A stretch of 36,271 nucleotides of DNA from Methylorubrum podarium (GCF_022179745.1 NZ_BPRD01000092.1:1-36271); one strand, 5' to 3'; counted from the stretch's first letter, positions 10,388 to 18,488 are shown. Program-made: numbers and translations. Notes: generated by a model from the sequence alone, not told the origin.

Positions 10388-10544
10388 TCGTCACGGTGCC
10401 GTTTGGCTCGTTTGCCCATCAGGCTAACCGCAGACGGCTTGGCTGAATTGACTGAGCGTCCCAAATTTTGCGCTGCGGCGATCCACGGTCCGGGCGCGGC
10501 GTCGGTGCAACGCGAGACGCCGGGGGCGAACGAGCGCCACCGGC

Positions 10545-11492
10545 CTATCCCGTCCGGAACAGGTGCAGGCTGAAGCCGCTGTCGTCATCGACCCAGAGGC
10601 GGACCGGGTCCCAGCCCTGCGCCGTCGCGAGCGCGCGGAAGGCGTCGGGCGGGTATTTGTGGGAGGTGTCGGTGCGGATGCTCTCGCCCGCCGCAAAGCG
10701 GATGGTCCGGTCGCCGAGCCGGTAGGAGCCGGGCCGGGTCGCCACGAGATGCGCCTCGACCCGGAACGGGTCGTCGGCGAGCCGCACCTCGTGGCGGAAA
10801 CCCTCCCGGTCGAAATCGCTGCCGAGGTCCCGGTTCATCCGGTCGATGAAGTTGAGATGCAGGGCCGCCATCAGGCCGCCGGACTCCCCGTAGGCGCGGC
10901 GCAGGCGCGCCGGGTCGCGGGTCGGGTCGGCGCCGACCAGAAACTGGCTCGGCCCCAGCGTCTCGCGCGCGCGGGCGAGAAAGCCGCCGGCCTGATCCGG
11001 CGTGAAGTTGCCGATGCTGGTGCCGGGGAAGAAGCCGAGGATCGGGGGGGCGGCCGCCCCCGGCGGCAGGCGAACCGGCTTCGAGTAGTCGGCGACGACG
11101 GGCGCCATCGCCACCCCCGGATAGTCCGGTGCGAGCCGCCGGATCGCCGCTTCGAGATAGGCGCCGGAGATGTCGAGGGCGAGGTAGCGGGCGGGCGCCT
11201 CCAGAGCATCGAGGAGCGTGCGGATCTTCCGACTCGCGCCGCTGCCGAACTCCACCACGCTGACCCCCGGACCGACGAGCGCCGCGACCTCGGCCGCGAC
11301 GCGGGGCAGGAGCGCCATCTCGCGCTTCGTCGGATAGTAGTCGGGATGGGCGCAGATCCGATCGAACAGGTCGGAGCCGGTCTCGTCCCAAAGGTATTTT
11401 CCGGGCAACGTCTTGGGATCGCCCGAGAGACCGGCCAGGGCGTCCCGCAGGAACTCGGCCCGCTCGTCCGCCCCTCCCGCCACCGCGCTCAT
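10545..11492 (-). CDS. EgtD-like SAM-dependent amino-acid N-methyltransferase
   Basis: 315 aa, the length of EgtD, which trimethylates the alpha-amino group of L-histidine to hercynine. The family start (GDPKTLPGKYLWDETGSDLF, about 24-43), the YYPT tyrosines (52-53), SAM motif EFGSGAS (81-87), Asn162 in TSIGN and Tyr201 in RAYGESGG all match EgtD. In mycobacterial EgtD the imidazole is held by Glu and Ser of a TEVS motif; here the motif is TDTS (274-277), with Asp275 for Glu. The substrate may be histidine or a relative. The start codon overlaps the stop of the upstream methyltransferase by ATGA, so the two are translationally coupled. No egtB is nearby, which is unusual, because EgtB normally supplies the next step. 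Confidence 0.85.
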   Translation of the reverse strand: MSAVAGGADERAEFLRDALAGLSGDPKTLPGKYLWDETGSDLFDRICAHPDYYPTKREMALLPRVAAEVAALVGPGVSVVEFGSGASRKIRTLLDALEAPARYLALDISGAYLEAAIRRLAPDYPGVAMAPVVADYSKPVRLPPGAAAPPILGFFPGTSIGNFTPDQAGGFLARARETLGPSQFLVGADPTRDPARLRRAYGESGGLMAALHLNFIDRMNRDLGSDFDREGFRHEVRLADDPFRVEAHLVATRPGSYRLGDRTIRFAAGESIRTDTSHKYPPDAFRALATAQGWDPVRLWVDDDSGFSLHLFRTG

Positions 11493-12517
11493 CGGGCGCC
11501 CGCCGGGCGCGTCGCCGTGAGGACGACGAGGGCGATGCGCTCGGCCGCCGCGTAGCCCGGATCGTCGAGTTCCTCGCCATAGGCATCGGGGTCGAACTCC
11601 CGGTACGACCAGTCGAGTCCGGCCCGCGCGCAGAGCGCGCCCGCCTCGTCCCGGAAGCCGTCGCGTCCTTCGACGATGGCGGAGCCGGTGAACAGGACGA
11701 GGGTGCCCCCCGGCGCCAGCCGTTCGGTCGCCGCCTCGACCACGCGCAGCGACAATCCGGCGCCGAGCGGCCCGCCGCCATGCCGATAGGCCCGGCCGCC
11801 GGCATCCACCATGAAGGGCGGGTTCGAGACGATGAGGTCGAACGAACCCTCCACCCCGCCCAGCATGTCGCTCTGGACCGGATGCACGTTCTCCACGCCC
11901 GCGAGCCGGGCATTGATGCGTGCGGTGCGCAGGGCAGCGGGATTGATGTCGACGAGGACGACCTCGGCCTCCGGCACCCGTTTCGCGACGACGATGCCCG
12001 CCGCGCCCGAACCGCAGCCGATATCGGCGGCCCGCCGCGGCGCCGGCCGTCCGTCGCGCGCCCGCTCCTCGAGATGGGCGAGGACGGCGTCCGCGAAACG
12101 CATGGTGTCGGGGCCGAAGAACACGGAATCCGCCGCGAGCGGGGGATAGGCCGCGTGCAGGAACAACTCGCCGTCGAGGCTCGACAGGCGCACCCGCGCC
12201 TTCATGAGGGGGCCTTCCGCCCGATCGAGCACACCCGCCTCCTGCATCAGGGCGGTCAGCTCCGCCGGGATGAGATCCTCGCGGAACGGTCGGCTCCAGC
12301 CCAGCGCGTCGCGCAGGGATCGCGCGACGGCGTTCTCGGGCCGGGCATTGACCCGGGCATGGGTGGCGGGCGTCACCGTGGTGAAGCGGTAGCCGCTCTC
12401 GCGCACCGCACGGACGAAGGCGACGAGCGCCTCCTCGCGGCCCTCCTCGCTACCCTTGTCGCGCGCGCCCGTCCCGGCCGGCAGGGCAGGGTGGGTCGGA
12501 CCATCGGCCGTGGTCAT
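11489..12517 (-). CDS. Class I SAM methyltransferase with NPPF motif (HemK/RsmC-like)
   Basis: 342 aa. An N-terminal helical region (about 30-150) leads into a Rossmann SAM domain with motif I ADIGCGSG (164-171), the acidic ribose-binding residue in VVLVDIN, and SNPPF at 231-235. The NPP[FY] signature belongs to enzymes that methylate planar nitrogens: glutamine amides (PrmC/HemK, PrmB) or base amino groups (RsmC, RlmG). The rest does not match housekeeping PrmC or RsmC as I know them. Placed 3 bases after the YqcI/YcgG gene and overlapping the egtD-like gene, it is probably a pathway enzyme. Methylation of a side-chain or guanidino nitrogen would fit the motif, but that is inference. Confidence 0.82.
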   Translation of the reverse strand: MTTADGPTHPALPAGTGARDKGSEEGREEALVAFVRAVRESGYRFTTVTPATHARVNARPENAVARSLRDALGWSRPFREDLIPAELTALMQEAGVLDRAEGPLMKARVRLSSLDGELFLHAAYPPLAADSVFFGPDTMRFADAVLAHLEERARDGRPAPRRAADIGCGSGAAGIVVAKRVPEAEVVLVDINPAALRTARINARLAGVENVHPVQSDMLGGVEGSFDLIVSNPPFMVDAGGRAYRHGGGPLGAGLSLRVVEAATERLAPGGTLVLFTGSAIVEGRDGFRDEAGALCARAGLDWSYREFDPDAYGEELDDPGYAAAERIALVVLTATRPAGAR

Positions 12518-12520
12518 CGC

Positions 12521-13276
12521 TCAGCCTTCCATCTGTCCGGCAACGAAGGCGCCCGAGCGCAGGTCGGCGGCGACCTGCTGCGCATCCCACTGCGTCGCGC
12601 CCTCCCGCCGCCGGTAGGGGCAGACCCAATCGTCCGGCACCGCCCGCCCGCTGAACTGCCGGGCGGCGGAGCGCTCGCCGTGCTGGGCGAGCATCGGATT
12701 GACCGAGCCGGCCCAGGCGGCGTCCCGCTCGACGATCGAGTCGCGCAGCCGTTCGTAGCGCCCCTCGGCCCGCAGGCGCTCGAACTGGTCGTGAAGGTTG
12801 AACACCAGCACCGGGTGGTCGAAGCGGCGCGCCTTGCGGCTGGCGCCGGGATGCAGCCCGACGATGAAGAAGCCTTCGCCGCCCAGGCTCATCGAGAAAT
12901 GCGGATCGTCCGGATCCGACGAGACCCGTGAGTCCTGGGCATGGCCGAGACCGCTGTCGCGGTCGGACAGGGACTGCATCCGTCCCCAGAGGGCGGCCTC
13001 GAACGCCTCCTCGGTGAGATGGGGGGCCTTCTCGAAGACCACGGCGAAGCTCTGGAACTGGTCGCGGCGCGCGCGGTAGCGGCAGATGAAGGCCAGGAGC
13101 GCCGGGTAGATCCGCGCGTCGTCGGCGTCCGAGGTCACGTCGCGGGCGACGAGGACCTTGAGCTGGCCGCGGGACAGGGCGGATTTGGCGCCGACGCAGG
13201 GGAAGGGCTGTTGGCGGATGAAGTGCCGGAAGCGCTCGGCGAGCGGATGACCGGTGTCGTCGGTGGGCAGAAGCAT
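12521..13276 (-). CDS. YqcI/YcgG family protein, putative heme-dependent N-hydroxylase (GntA/AglA-like)
   Basis: 251 aa. The family hallmark is visible: GGEGFFIVGLHPGASRKARR (about 150-169), a conserved Phe-Asp-His-Pro segment, then VFNLHDQFERLR and a C-terminal VCPYRRRE. Characterised members are heme-dependent guanidine N-hydroxylases: GntA of guanitoxin biosynthesis and AglA, an arginine N-hydroxylase of argolaphos biosynthesis. The heme ligand cannot be assigned from sequence alone. The start at 13276 has GAGG upstream. It is the first gene of a tight three-gene unit with two methyltransferases, and an EcfG-like promoter lies about 130 bases upstream. Family membership is sure; N-hydroxylase activity here is inferred. 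Confidence 0.85.
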   Translation of the reverse strand: MLLPTDDTGHPLAERFRHFIRQQPFPCVGAKSALSRGQLKVLVARDVTSDADDARIYPALLAFICRYRARRDQFQSFAVVFEKAPHLTEEAFEAALWGRMQSLSDRDSGLGHAQDSRVSSDPDDPHFSMSLGGEGFFIVGLHPGASRKARRFDHPVLVFNLHDQFERLRAEGRYERLRDSIVERDAAWAGSVNPMLAQHGERSAARQFSGRAVPDDWVCPYRRREGATQWDAQQVAADLRSGAFVAGQMEG

Positions 13277-13405
13277 GACACCTCGTGCGAAGCGGGCAAG
13301 CGAACGTCGCGACCGGACCTGCGGGCCCGGTTCGATGAAGAGCGTGAGAGGGAAGCCGGCCGACGCGCGGTCCGCCGGTCCTGGAAGAAGGTGAACTGCG
13401 CGGGG

Positions 13406-13430
13406 AACCTCGGCTCCCGACCATTGTTCC
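13406..13430 (-). promoter_or_regulatory. EcfG-like (general stress) promoter candidate for the YqcI/YcgG operon
   Basis: Read on the minus strand, GGAAC (13426-13430) is followed after 16 bases by GGTT (13406-13409). The known EcfG consensus in this lineage is GGAAC-N16/17-CGTT, so only one -10 base differs. It lies 130 bases upstream of the start codon. The site is nearly symmetric, since the plus strand also reads GGAAC-N16-TGTT, so its direction is uncertain. Confidence 0.35.
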
Positions 13431-13549
13431 TCGGAGCCTGGGGATAACGCCGGCTTTCGCCGCCGCGCTTATCTGCGGATTGTCTTGATCAGCCGCGGCA
13501 TCGTGGCGCAGAGTTCAGTCGGCTCCCGGAAACATCTTCCAGGTGCCGA

Positions 13550-14146
13550 TCAAGACTCGATCTCGTAGTGGATCGGCTTGAAGGAGAAGTTGTTCGATTG
13601 GAGCGCCGAGCAGGCCGTGAGGCCGACGACCAGATCGGTCTCCGCCACGAAGCTCACCCGGTCGCCGGCCCGGCTCAGCGGCGGCCGCACCGCGATCTCG
13701 CCGCTCTGCCCGTCGACGGTGACGTGCATGAACACGTTGAAGGCGACAGGGATGCGGTCGGGCGCGATCCCGTAGGGCGCCAGCGCCGCGGCGAGATTGC
13801 CGAAGCAGCCCCGGTGGGGATGCTCGTCGCCGTAGATGATCCGGAACGTGTCGGCCGAGCAGGGGGTGAGCAGGAAGTCGTGGCGGCCCACCGTGTCCTC
13901 GACGATGCGCAGGAGCACGTTGGAGCGGTTGGAATAGATCGGGTCGCCCGTCGTTAGGAAGATGCGCGAGGCGTAGTCGATGGTGCGACCCGAGGAGATG
14001 ACTTCGTCGAGGTCGTCTCGGCGGAAGGCGACGAGGTCGGCCACCTGCTCGCCCTGGGGATCGATCACCGTCAGCCGCTGGCCGCGATCGAGGGTGAAGG
14101 CGGTCCCCGAGCGCGGCGGGATCTCGTGGCGCACCGGTCGGCTCAT
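13550..14146 (-). CDS. DUF1989 (urea carboxylase-associated) family protein
   Basis: 198 aa, a single DUF1989 domain. Conserved residues are visible: Cys96 and Asp99 in TPCSADTF, then GDEHPHRGCFGN with His109, His111, Cys114 and Asn117, FNVFMH at 136-141, and the C-terminal block TACSALQSNNFSFKPIHYEI. Relatives sit beside urea or guanidine carboxylase; CgdA and CgdB of that family form carboxyguanidine deiminase. No carboxylase is present here. An N-terminal MSRPVRHEIPP at 14146 has GGAGAGACCAAGAG upstream. It is on the same strand as the YqcI/YcgG gene 273 bases away and divergent from the OPT transporter. A hydrolase acting on an amidino or ureido group is a reasonable guess. Confidence 0.85.
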   Translation of the reverse strand: MSRPVRHEIPPRSGTAFTLDRGQRLTVIDPQGEQVADLVAFRRDDLDEVISSGRTIDYASRIFLTTGDPIYSNRSNVLLRIVEDTVGRHDFLLTPCSADTFRIIYGDEHPHRGCFGNLAAALAPYGIAPDRIPVAFNVFMHVTVDGQSGEIAVRPPLSRAGDRVSFVAETDLVVGLTACSALQSNNFSFKPIHYEIES

Positions 14147-14314
14147 CTCTTGGTCTCTCCTCGATGCGGGCTCGCCCCGCAGGTCCGCGCCGACCCGCCA
14201 CGGACCAGGCTTGGCCGCGGCGTCGGCGCGACGGGGGATCAGACGAGGGGGCCGTCGGGTTCCCGAACGGTGTCGATGTCCCGAACCGCGGGGCGGCACC
14301 GGAGATGCCTGCCC

Positions 14315-16336
14315 GTGGACGCACGATCCGACGACCGCTCCCCACCGCCCGGCGATGCCGCTCAGGACGGCTCCCGTCATATCGCCGAGATCACCCTGCG
14401 CGGGCTCCTGCTGGGGGCGGTGATCACGGTCGTGTTCATGACCGCGAACCTCTATATGGGCCTGAAGACGGGGGTGACCTTCTCGACCTCGATCCCCGCG
14501 GCCATGCTCTCGATGGGTCTGCTGCGCCTGTTCGGCGGTTCCGGCATCCTCGAGAACAACATCGTCCAGACGCAGGGGTCGGCGGCGGGCACCCTGTGCA
14601 ACGTCATCCTGGTCCTGCCGGGCCTCGTCCTGATCGGCCACTGGCACGGGTTCCCCTTCTGGCAGACCACCGCGGTCTGCCTCGTCGGCGGCCTGATCGG
14701 CCTGGTCTACTCGATCCCCCTGCGGCGCGCGCTCGTGATGGGCGCCGGGCTTCCCTATCCCGAGGGGACCGCCGCCGCCGAGGTGCTGCATGCGGGCGAG
14801 GCGGGCGACCGGGGCGGCCTGCGCATCCTGCTCGGTGCGGCGGGGGCGGGCGGGCTGATCGGGCTCGCCACCACCGGTTTCCGCCTCCTCGCCGACGGCC
14901 TGCACACCACCCTCGCCGCGGGACCGGCCCTGTTACGCTTCGCGACCGGGTTCTCCCCCGCCCTCGTCGGCGTCGGCTATCTCGTCGGGCTCGGTGCCTG
15001 CCTCGCCCTGCTCGCCGGCGTGGCCCTGGCCTGGGGCCTCGCGGTGCCGCTTCTCACCGCCTTCGGCGATGGCGCCGGCACCGAGGGCGCGGAGGCCGCC
15101 GCACGGGCGGTCTGGTCGGAAAAGGTTCGCCTCATCGGCGCGGGCATCATCGCGGTCGGCGCGATCTGGACGGTCGCCTCCCTCGGCCGCTCGATCCTCG
15201 GCAGCATCCGCTCCGCCTTCGGCGCCGCGCGGGGCGGCGGGCACGCCCTGCGCCAACTGCCCCGTCAGGAGCGCGACCTGCCGATCACCTGGGTCGCGGG
15301 CGCCTCGCTCCTGCTCGCGCTGCCGCTGGCATGGCTGTTCTTCCATTTCAGCACCGGCGCCGAACTCGGCGGAATGCGCTTCGCACTGGTGGCCTTCGCC
15401 ACCCTCTTCACCGTCGGCTTCGGCTTCCTGATGGCGGCGGCCTGCGGCTACCTCGCGGGCCTCCTCGGCTCGTCCTCCAGTCCGATCTCCGGCATCGGGA
15501 TCCTCACGACGCTGCTCGCGGCGCTGCTGCTGCCGCTGCTCCTCGGCCGCGCCGCCGGGCCGGAGGGCGAGCGCTTCGTCGTCGCCGCCGTCCTCCTGCT
15601 CTCGGCCATCGTCGTCACCACCGCCTCGATCGCCAACGACAACCTTCAGGATCTCAAGACCGGCCAGCTCGTCGATGCCACCCCCTGGCGCCAGCAGGTG
15701 GCGCTGGCGGCCGGCGTCGGCGTCGGGGCCCTGGTGATCGCCCCGCTCCTCGACCTCCTCTACAACGCCTACGGCTTCGTCGGCGCCCTGCCGCGGGAGG
15801 GGATGGACGAGGCCTCCGCCCTGCCGGCGCCGCAGGCGGCGCTCATGACCCAGATCGCCGGCGGCATCGTCCGCGGCGAACTGCCCTGGTCGATGGTGGC
15901 GACCGGGGGCGGCCTCGGCGCACTGCTCGTCGCCCTCGAGGCCCGTCTGCGCCGCAGCGGCCGCTCCTTTCCGGCGCTCACCGTCGGGATCGGCATGTAC
16001 CTGCCGCTGGAGGTGGTCGTGACGATCGCCTTCGGCGGTGTCGTCGGCCGGCTCGCCGCAGGCCGTCTGCGCGGGGCGGACGAGGCGGCGCAAGCGGGGG
16101 GACGCCGGCGCGGGGTGCTGCTGGCCTCGGGCTTCCTCGTCGGCGAGAGCGTCGTCGGCGTCCTGCTCGCCGCCGCCGACACGCTGAGCGGCCGCAGCGC
16201 CTCCCTCGCCTTCGCCGCGGACGCGCTGGGCGGCGTGGGGCCGTGGCTCGGCCTCGCCGTCTTCCTGCTGGTGCTTGCCGCCTTCTACCGCATCGCGTCG
16301 CACACGGACGAGGCAGGACGGCGCGGCGGCGCCTGA
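14315..16336 (+). CDS. OPT-family oligopeptide / metal-chelate transporter
   Basis: 673 aa polytopic membrane protein of the oligopeptide transporter family (bacterial EspB-like branch). It opens with the family signature LGAVITVVFMTANLYMGLKT and TSIPAAMLSMGLLR, and has NNIVQTQGSAAG (the conserved QT-AA region), GLPYPEGTAAAEVL, STGAELGG, LGSSSSPISGIG and SIANDNLQDLKTGQ. About 14-16 membrane spans are expected. Family members import peptides or metal-ligand complexes. I chose the GTG at 14315, which has GGAG upstream and fits the family start; an ATG at 14276 is an alternative giving 13 more residues. It is divergent from the DUF1989 gene across 168 bases and may move the substrate or product of the adjacent cluster. 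Confidence 0.88.
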   Translation: MDARSDDRSPPPGDAAQDGSRHIAEITLRGLLLGAVITVVFMTANLYMGLKTGVTFSTSIPAAMLSMGLLRLFGGSGILENNIVQTQGSAAGTLCNVILVLPGLVLIGHWHGFPFWQTTAVCLVGGLIGLVYSIPLRRALVMGAGLPYPEGTAAAEVLHAGEAGDRGGLRILLGAAGAGGLIGLATTGFRLLADGLHTTLAAGPALLRFATGFSPALVGVGYLVGLGACLALLAGVALAWGLAVPLLTAFGDGAGTEGAEAAARAVWSEKVRLIGAGIIAVGAIWTVASLGRSILGSIRSAFGAARGGGHALRQLPRQERDLPITWVAGASLLLALPLAWLFFHFSTGAELGGMRFALVAFATLFTVGFGFLMAAACGYLAGLLGSSSSPISGIGILTTLLAALLLPLLLGRAAGPEGERFVVAAVLLLSAIVVTTASIANDNLQDLKTGQLVDATPWRQQVALAAGVGVGALVIAPLLDLLYNAYGFVGALPREGMDEASALPAPQAALMTQIAGGIVRGELPWSMVATGGGLGALLVALEARLRRSGRSFPALTVGIGMYLPLEVVVTIAFGGVVGRLAAGRLRGADEAAQAGGRRRGVLLASGFLVGESVVGVLLAAADTLSGRSASLAFAADALGGVGPWLGLAVFLLVLAAFYRIASHTDEAGRRGGA

Positions 16337-16404
16337 CCCGTCCTCGATTTCGTCGCGATTGCAGGCCAGCATAACGGCGCGACTGCCCCGTTGCGACGGA
16401 TTCC

Positions 16405-17199
16405 ATGAACGCCCACGCCCCGTCCCTGCCTCAGCGTCAGAGCTTCCTCGACGTCTACCTGCGCGTCCTCAGCGCCCTGATGCTGCGCGACATGCGCAGC
16501 CGGTTCGGCGGTACCTACTGGGGCTATCTGGTGCAGGTGCTGTGGCCTTGCGTGCATCTCGGCATCATCGTGGGTGCCATGACCTTTCGCGGCATCAAAT
16601 CGCCGATGGGCGATGACCCGATGGTTTTCGTCGCATCGGGCGCGCTCCCGGCGCTGGCCTTTCAGTACATCTCCCGCGAGGTGATGAAAGGCTACATGGT
16701 TCACAAGCCGCTGACCTATTTCCCGCAGGTCAAGCGTTTCGACACGATCGTCGCGCGTATTTTAGTTGAAATTGTTAGCAGCTTTCTCGGTGCCGGTCTC
16801 GTCTTCGTCGTACTTCTCTGTTTCGGTGCCGATCCTGTTCCCGTCGACCTGATAACGGCCATTGGAGGTTACCTGACAGCAATCGCGCTCGGGATCGGCG
16901 TCGGGACGATCAATGTCGGAATTTGCTCTGTTTTCCCAGGTTGGGCTCTGGGATATATTCTCGTTACTTTGACGGTCTATCTCACGAGTGGCGTCTATTT
17001 TATGGCGTGCTATATGCCTGATGAGATCTATTATTATATGAAATGGAATCCGGTCACGCAGATCATCGAGTGGGTCCGCCTGGGCTACGATCCGACGATC
17101 CCCGTCCAGATCGACTATCTCTACCTTTTCGGCTGGGTCTTCGGCAGCCTCACCATCGGATTGCTGATGGAGCGCTACGTGGTTCGGGCTCAGCAGTGA
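16405..17199 (+). CDS. ABC-2 type polysaccharide export permease (KpsM/BexB-like), orphan
   Basis: 264 aa with about six membrane helices. The N-terminal LRVLSALMLRDMRSRFGGTY, followed by GYLVQVLWPCVHLGII, is typical of capsule-polysaccharide ABC-2 permeases. The conserved late segment (TSGVYFMACYMPDEI, then WNPVTQIIEWVRLGYD) matches KpsM-type proteins. Such permeases need an ATPase (KpsT type) and usually KpsD/KpsE-type partners; none is in this window. The middle of the gene (about 16745-17045) is distinctly richer in A and T, with codons such as TTA, ATT and TAT that are rare in its neighbours. This suggests foreign origin or constraint by membrane codons. Confidence 0.88.
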   Translation: MNAHAPSLPQRQSFLDVYLRVLSALMLRDMRSRFGGTYWGYLVQVLWPCVHLGIIVGAMTFRGIKSPMGDDPMVFVASGALPALAFQYISREVMKGYMVHKPLTYFPQVKRFDTIVARILVEIVSSFLGAGLVFVVLLCFGADPVPVDLITAIGGYLTAIALGIGVGTINVGICSVFPGWALGYILVTLTVYLTSGVYFMACYMPDEIYYYMKWNPVTQIIEWVRLGYDPTIPVQIDYLYLFGWVFGSLTIGLLMERYVVRAQQ

Positions 17200-17330
17200 G
17201 GGCGGCCGGGCGGCGCTTCGCGCGCCCCGACCAGCGTGGAACGGATCACGTCCCGCAACGAGCCCGCGATCGGTAGGTGCGGTGGATCGAAAGGCGGCTC
17301 AAAAATTCGGCCAAGCCTCCAAAAAGGGGG

Positions 17331-17359
17331 TTGAGTCCCGCCGATCCTCCGCTTATAGA
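17331..17359 (+). promoter_or_regulatory. Promoter of tRNA-Ala
   Basis: TTGAGT at 17331-17336 and TATAGA at 17354-17359 are separated by exactly 17 bases, a good housekeeping promoter. Transcription would begin about 65 bases before the tRNA. The rest of the 17200-17430 gap holds no gene. Confidence 0.6.
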
Positions 17360-17430
17360 ACCGCCCATCGCCGACGCACTCAGCGCTGTCGGCGATGCCA
17401 GAGACCGGAACCGGTTGCGGCACACATGAT

Positions 17431-17506
17431 GGGGCCTTAGCTCAGCTGGGAGAGCGCTTCCATGGCATGGAAGAGGTCATCGGTTCGATCCCGTTAGGCT
17501 CCACCA
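17431..17506 (+). tRNA. tRNA-Ala (anticodon GGC)
   Basis: A 76-nt tRNA. The acceptor stem GGGGCCT pairs with AGGCTCC at 17496-17502, with one G-U pair, followed by an encoded ACCA end. The anticodon stem CTTCC/GGAAG encloses loop ATGGCAT, giving anticodon GGC. It decodes GCC and GCU, major codons in a GC-rich genome. Confidence 0.97.
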
Positions 17507-17676
17507 TCTCATCGTCCTCGTCGACGGCTAGCAGTCCCGATGCTGGTCCTGCGGTAAGCCGCAGAATTCGTCCGAGATGATTTTCATCCTCTGAACGCGA
17601 ATCCGTTGCGCTCGTCTCCTCCCGCGCAGCAGGGACCGCCTGCGCCGGCCGAGACGCTCGCCGCGAGCTTCCAGTG

Positions 17677-17695
17677 CGCTGGCAATCCGCCAGCG
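17677..17695 (-). terminator. Weak stem-loop downstream of the secreted stress protein gene
   Basis: CGCTGGC at 17677-17683 and GCCAGCG at 17689-17695 form a perfect 7-bp stem with a 5-base loop, 30 bases past the minus-strand stop codon. No T-tract follows, so termination is uncertain. Confidence 0.3.
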
Positions 17696-17725
17696 TCCGA
17701 CGGAGCGTTTCGCGTTCTCCGAGCC

Positions 17726-18442
17726 TTACCGGGCCGTCTGCCACGGGTTGATGATGCGGGCGGGAGCCGGCCCCGTCTCGGCGCGGGCCTGACGGTTGAG
17801 CGGCTCGATGTCCTCCTGCGGTGCCAGGCGCCGAGCCTTGGCGAGAACTTTTCGAGCCTCGTCGGCCGGCATGGCGCCGTGCGGCAGCATCATCGCCAGC
17901 AGCTTGCGCCGGGTCTTCGCATCGATCGTGCGCGCGTTCTTCACGTCCTCGAAGTCGCTCAGGCGGTGACGGGCAGCCTTGGCGCCGCGACCGCGATCCT
18001 CGCGCCCCTTGAAGACCTTCGGGCCGTTCGGCATGACCACGATGTCGCCGGGCCGAAGGGTTTCGTCGCGCAGGAGGGCGGCCGTCGGATTCGCCGCGAT
18101 CGCCTTCGAGTCGACCGGCTGCTTGCCGCTGATTCCATCACCCTCATCCTTCGGAAGGGCAACCTTCGGCAGGGCAGCGTAACGCACCTTGGGGCGGCTC
18201 CGCTCCGTCGTGCCCCGGTGGCGCCGCCAGCGGTAGCGCTCGTTCACCTCGCTGGCACTGCCGTAGGAGGTCACGGCCGGTGCGGGAGCGGGGGCTGCCT
18301 GTTGCGGGGCGAAGAGCTGCTGGAAGAGGCCGCCGAGGCCACCCTCCTGCGCATGCACGCCGGCCACGGTGGAGAGAACAAGCGCTGAGGACGCCAGGAC
18401 GAGCGCGAGGCGACGTCCGGAGCGGGGCGGGGTCGATGGCAT
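17726..18442 (-). CDS. Secreted hypothetical protein, probable EcfG stress regulon member
   Basis: 238 aa with no recognised family. It starts with a signal peptide (basic PRSGRR, hydrophobic LALVLASSALVLSTVAG, cleavage near VHAQ). A low-complexity Gln/Pro/Ala linker follows (QQAAPAPAP), then a basic region (RYRWRRHR) and a middle segment LRPGDIVVMPNGPKVFKG that resembles a short beta or SH3-like strand pair. The C-terminal half is helical and charged. The ATG at 18442 is supported by AGGAG 8 bases upstream, and the longer frame lacks such a site. A near-perfect EcfG promoter 47 bases upstream suggests expression in general stress (PhyR-EcfG). A periplasmic location is expected. Confidence 0.75.
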   Translation of the reverse strand: MPSTPPRSGRRLALVLASSALVLSTVAGVHAQEGGLGGLFQQLFAPQQAAPAPAPAVTSYGSASEVNERYRWRRHRGTTERSRPKVRYAALPKVALPKDEGDGISGKQPVDSKAIAANPTAALLRDETLRPGDIVVMPNGPKVFKGREDRGRGAKAARHRLSDFEDVKNARTIDAKTRRKLLAMMLPHGAMPADEARKVLAKARRLAPQEDIEPLNRQARAETGPAPARIINPWQTAR

Positions 18443-18488
18443 CGACGGCTCCTGAAGCGAGGGGGTCGCGTTCGACCGATGCGCTTTC

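Noticed and set aside
8650..10544. Integrated element with attachment-site duplication at tRNA-Val
   Set aside because: No copy of the tRNA 3' end was found downstream, and no integrase is present.
14164..16374. A second 736-aa open frame on the same strand as the OPT transporter
   Set aside because: It is a shifted frame, extremely rich in Arg, Pro and Gly, with no membrane helices; the OPT frame has all family motifs.
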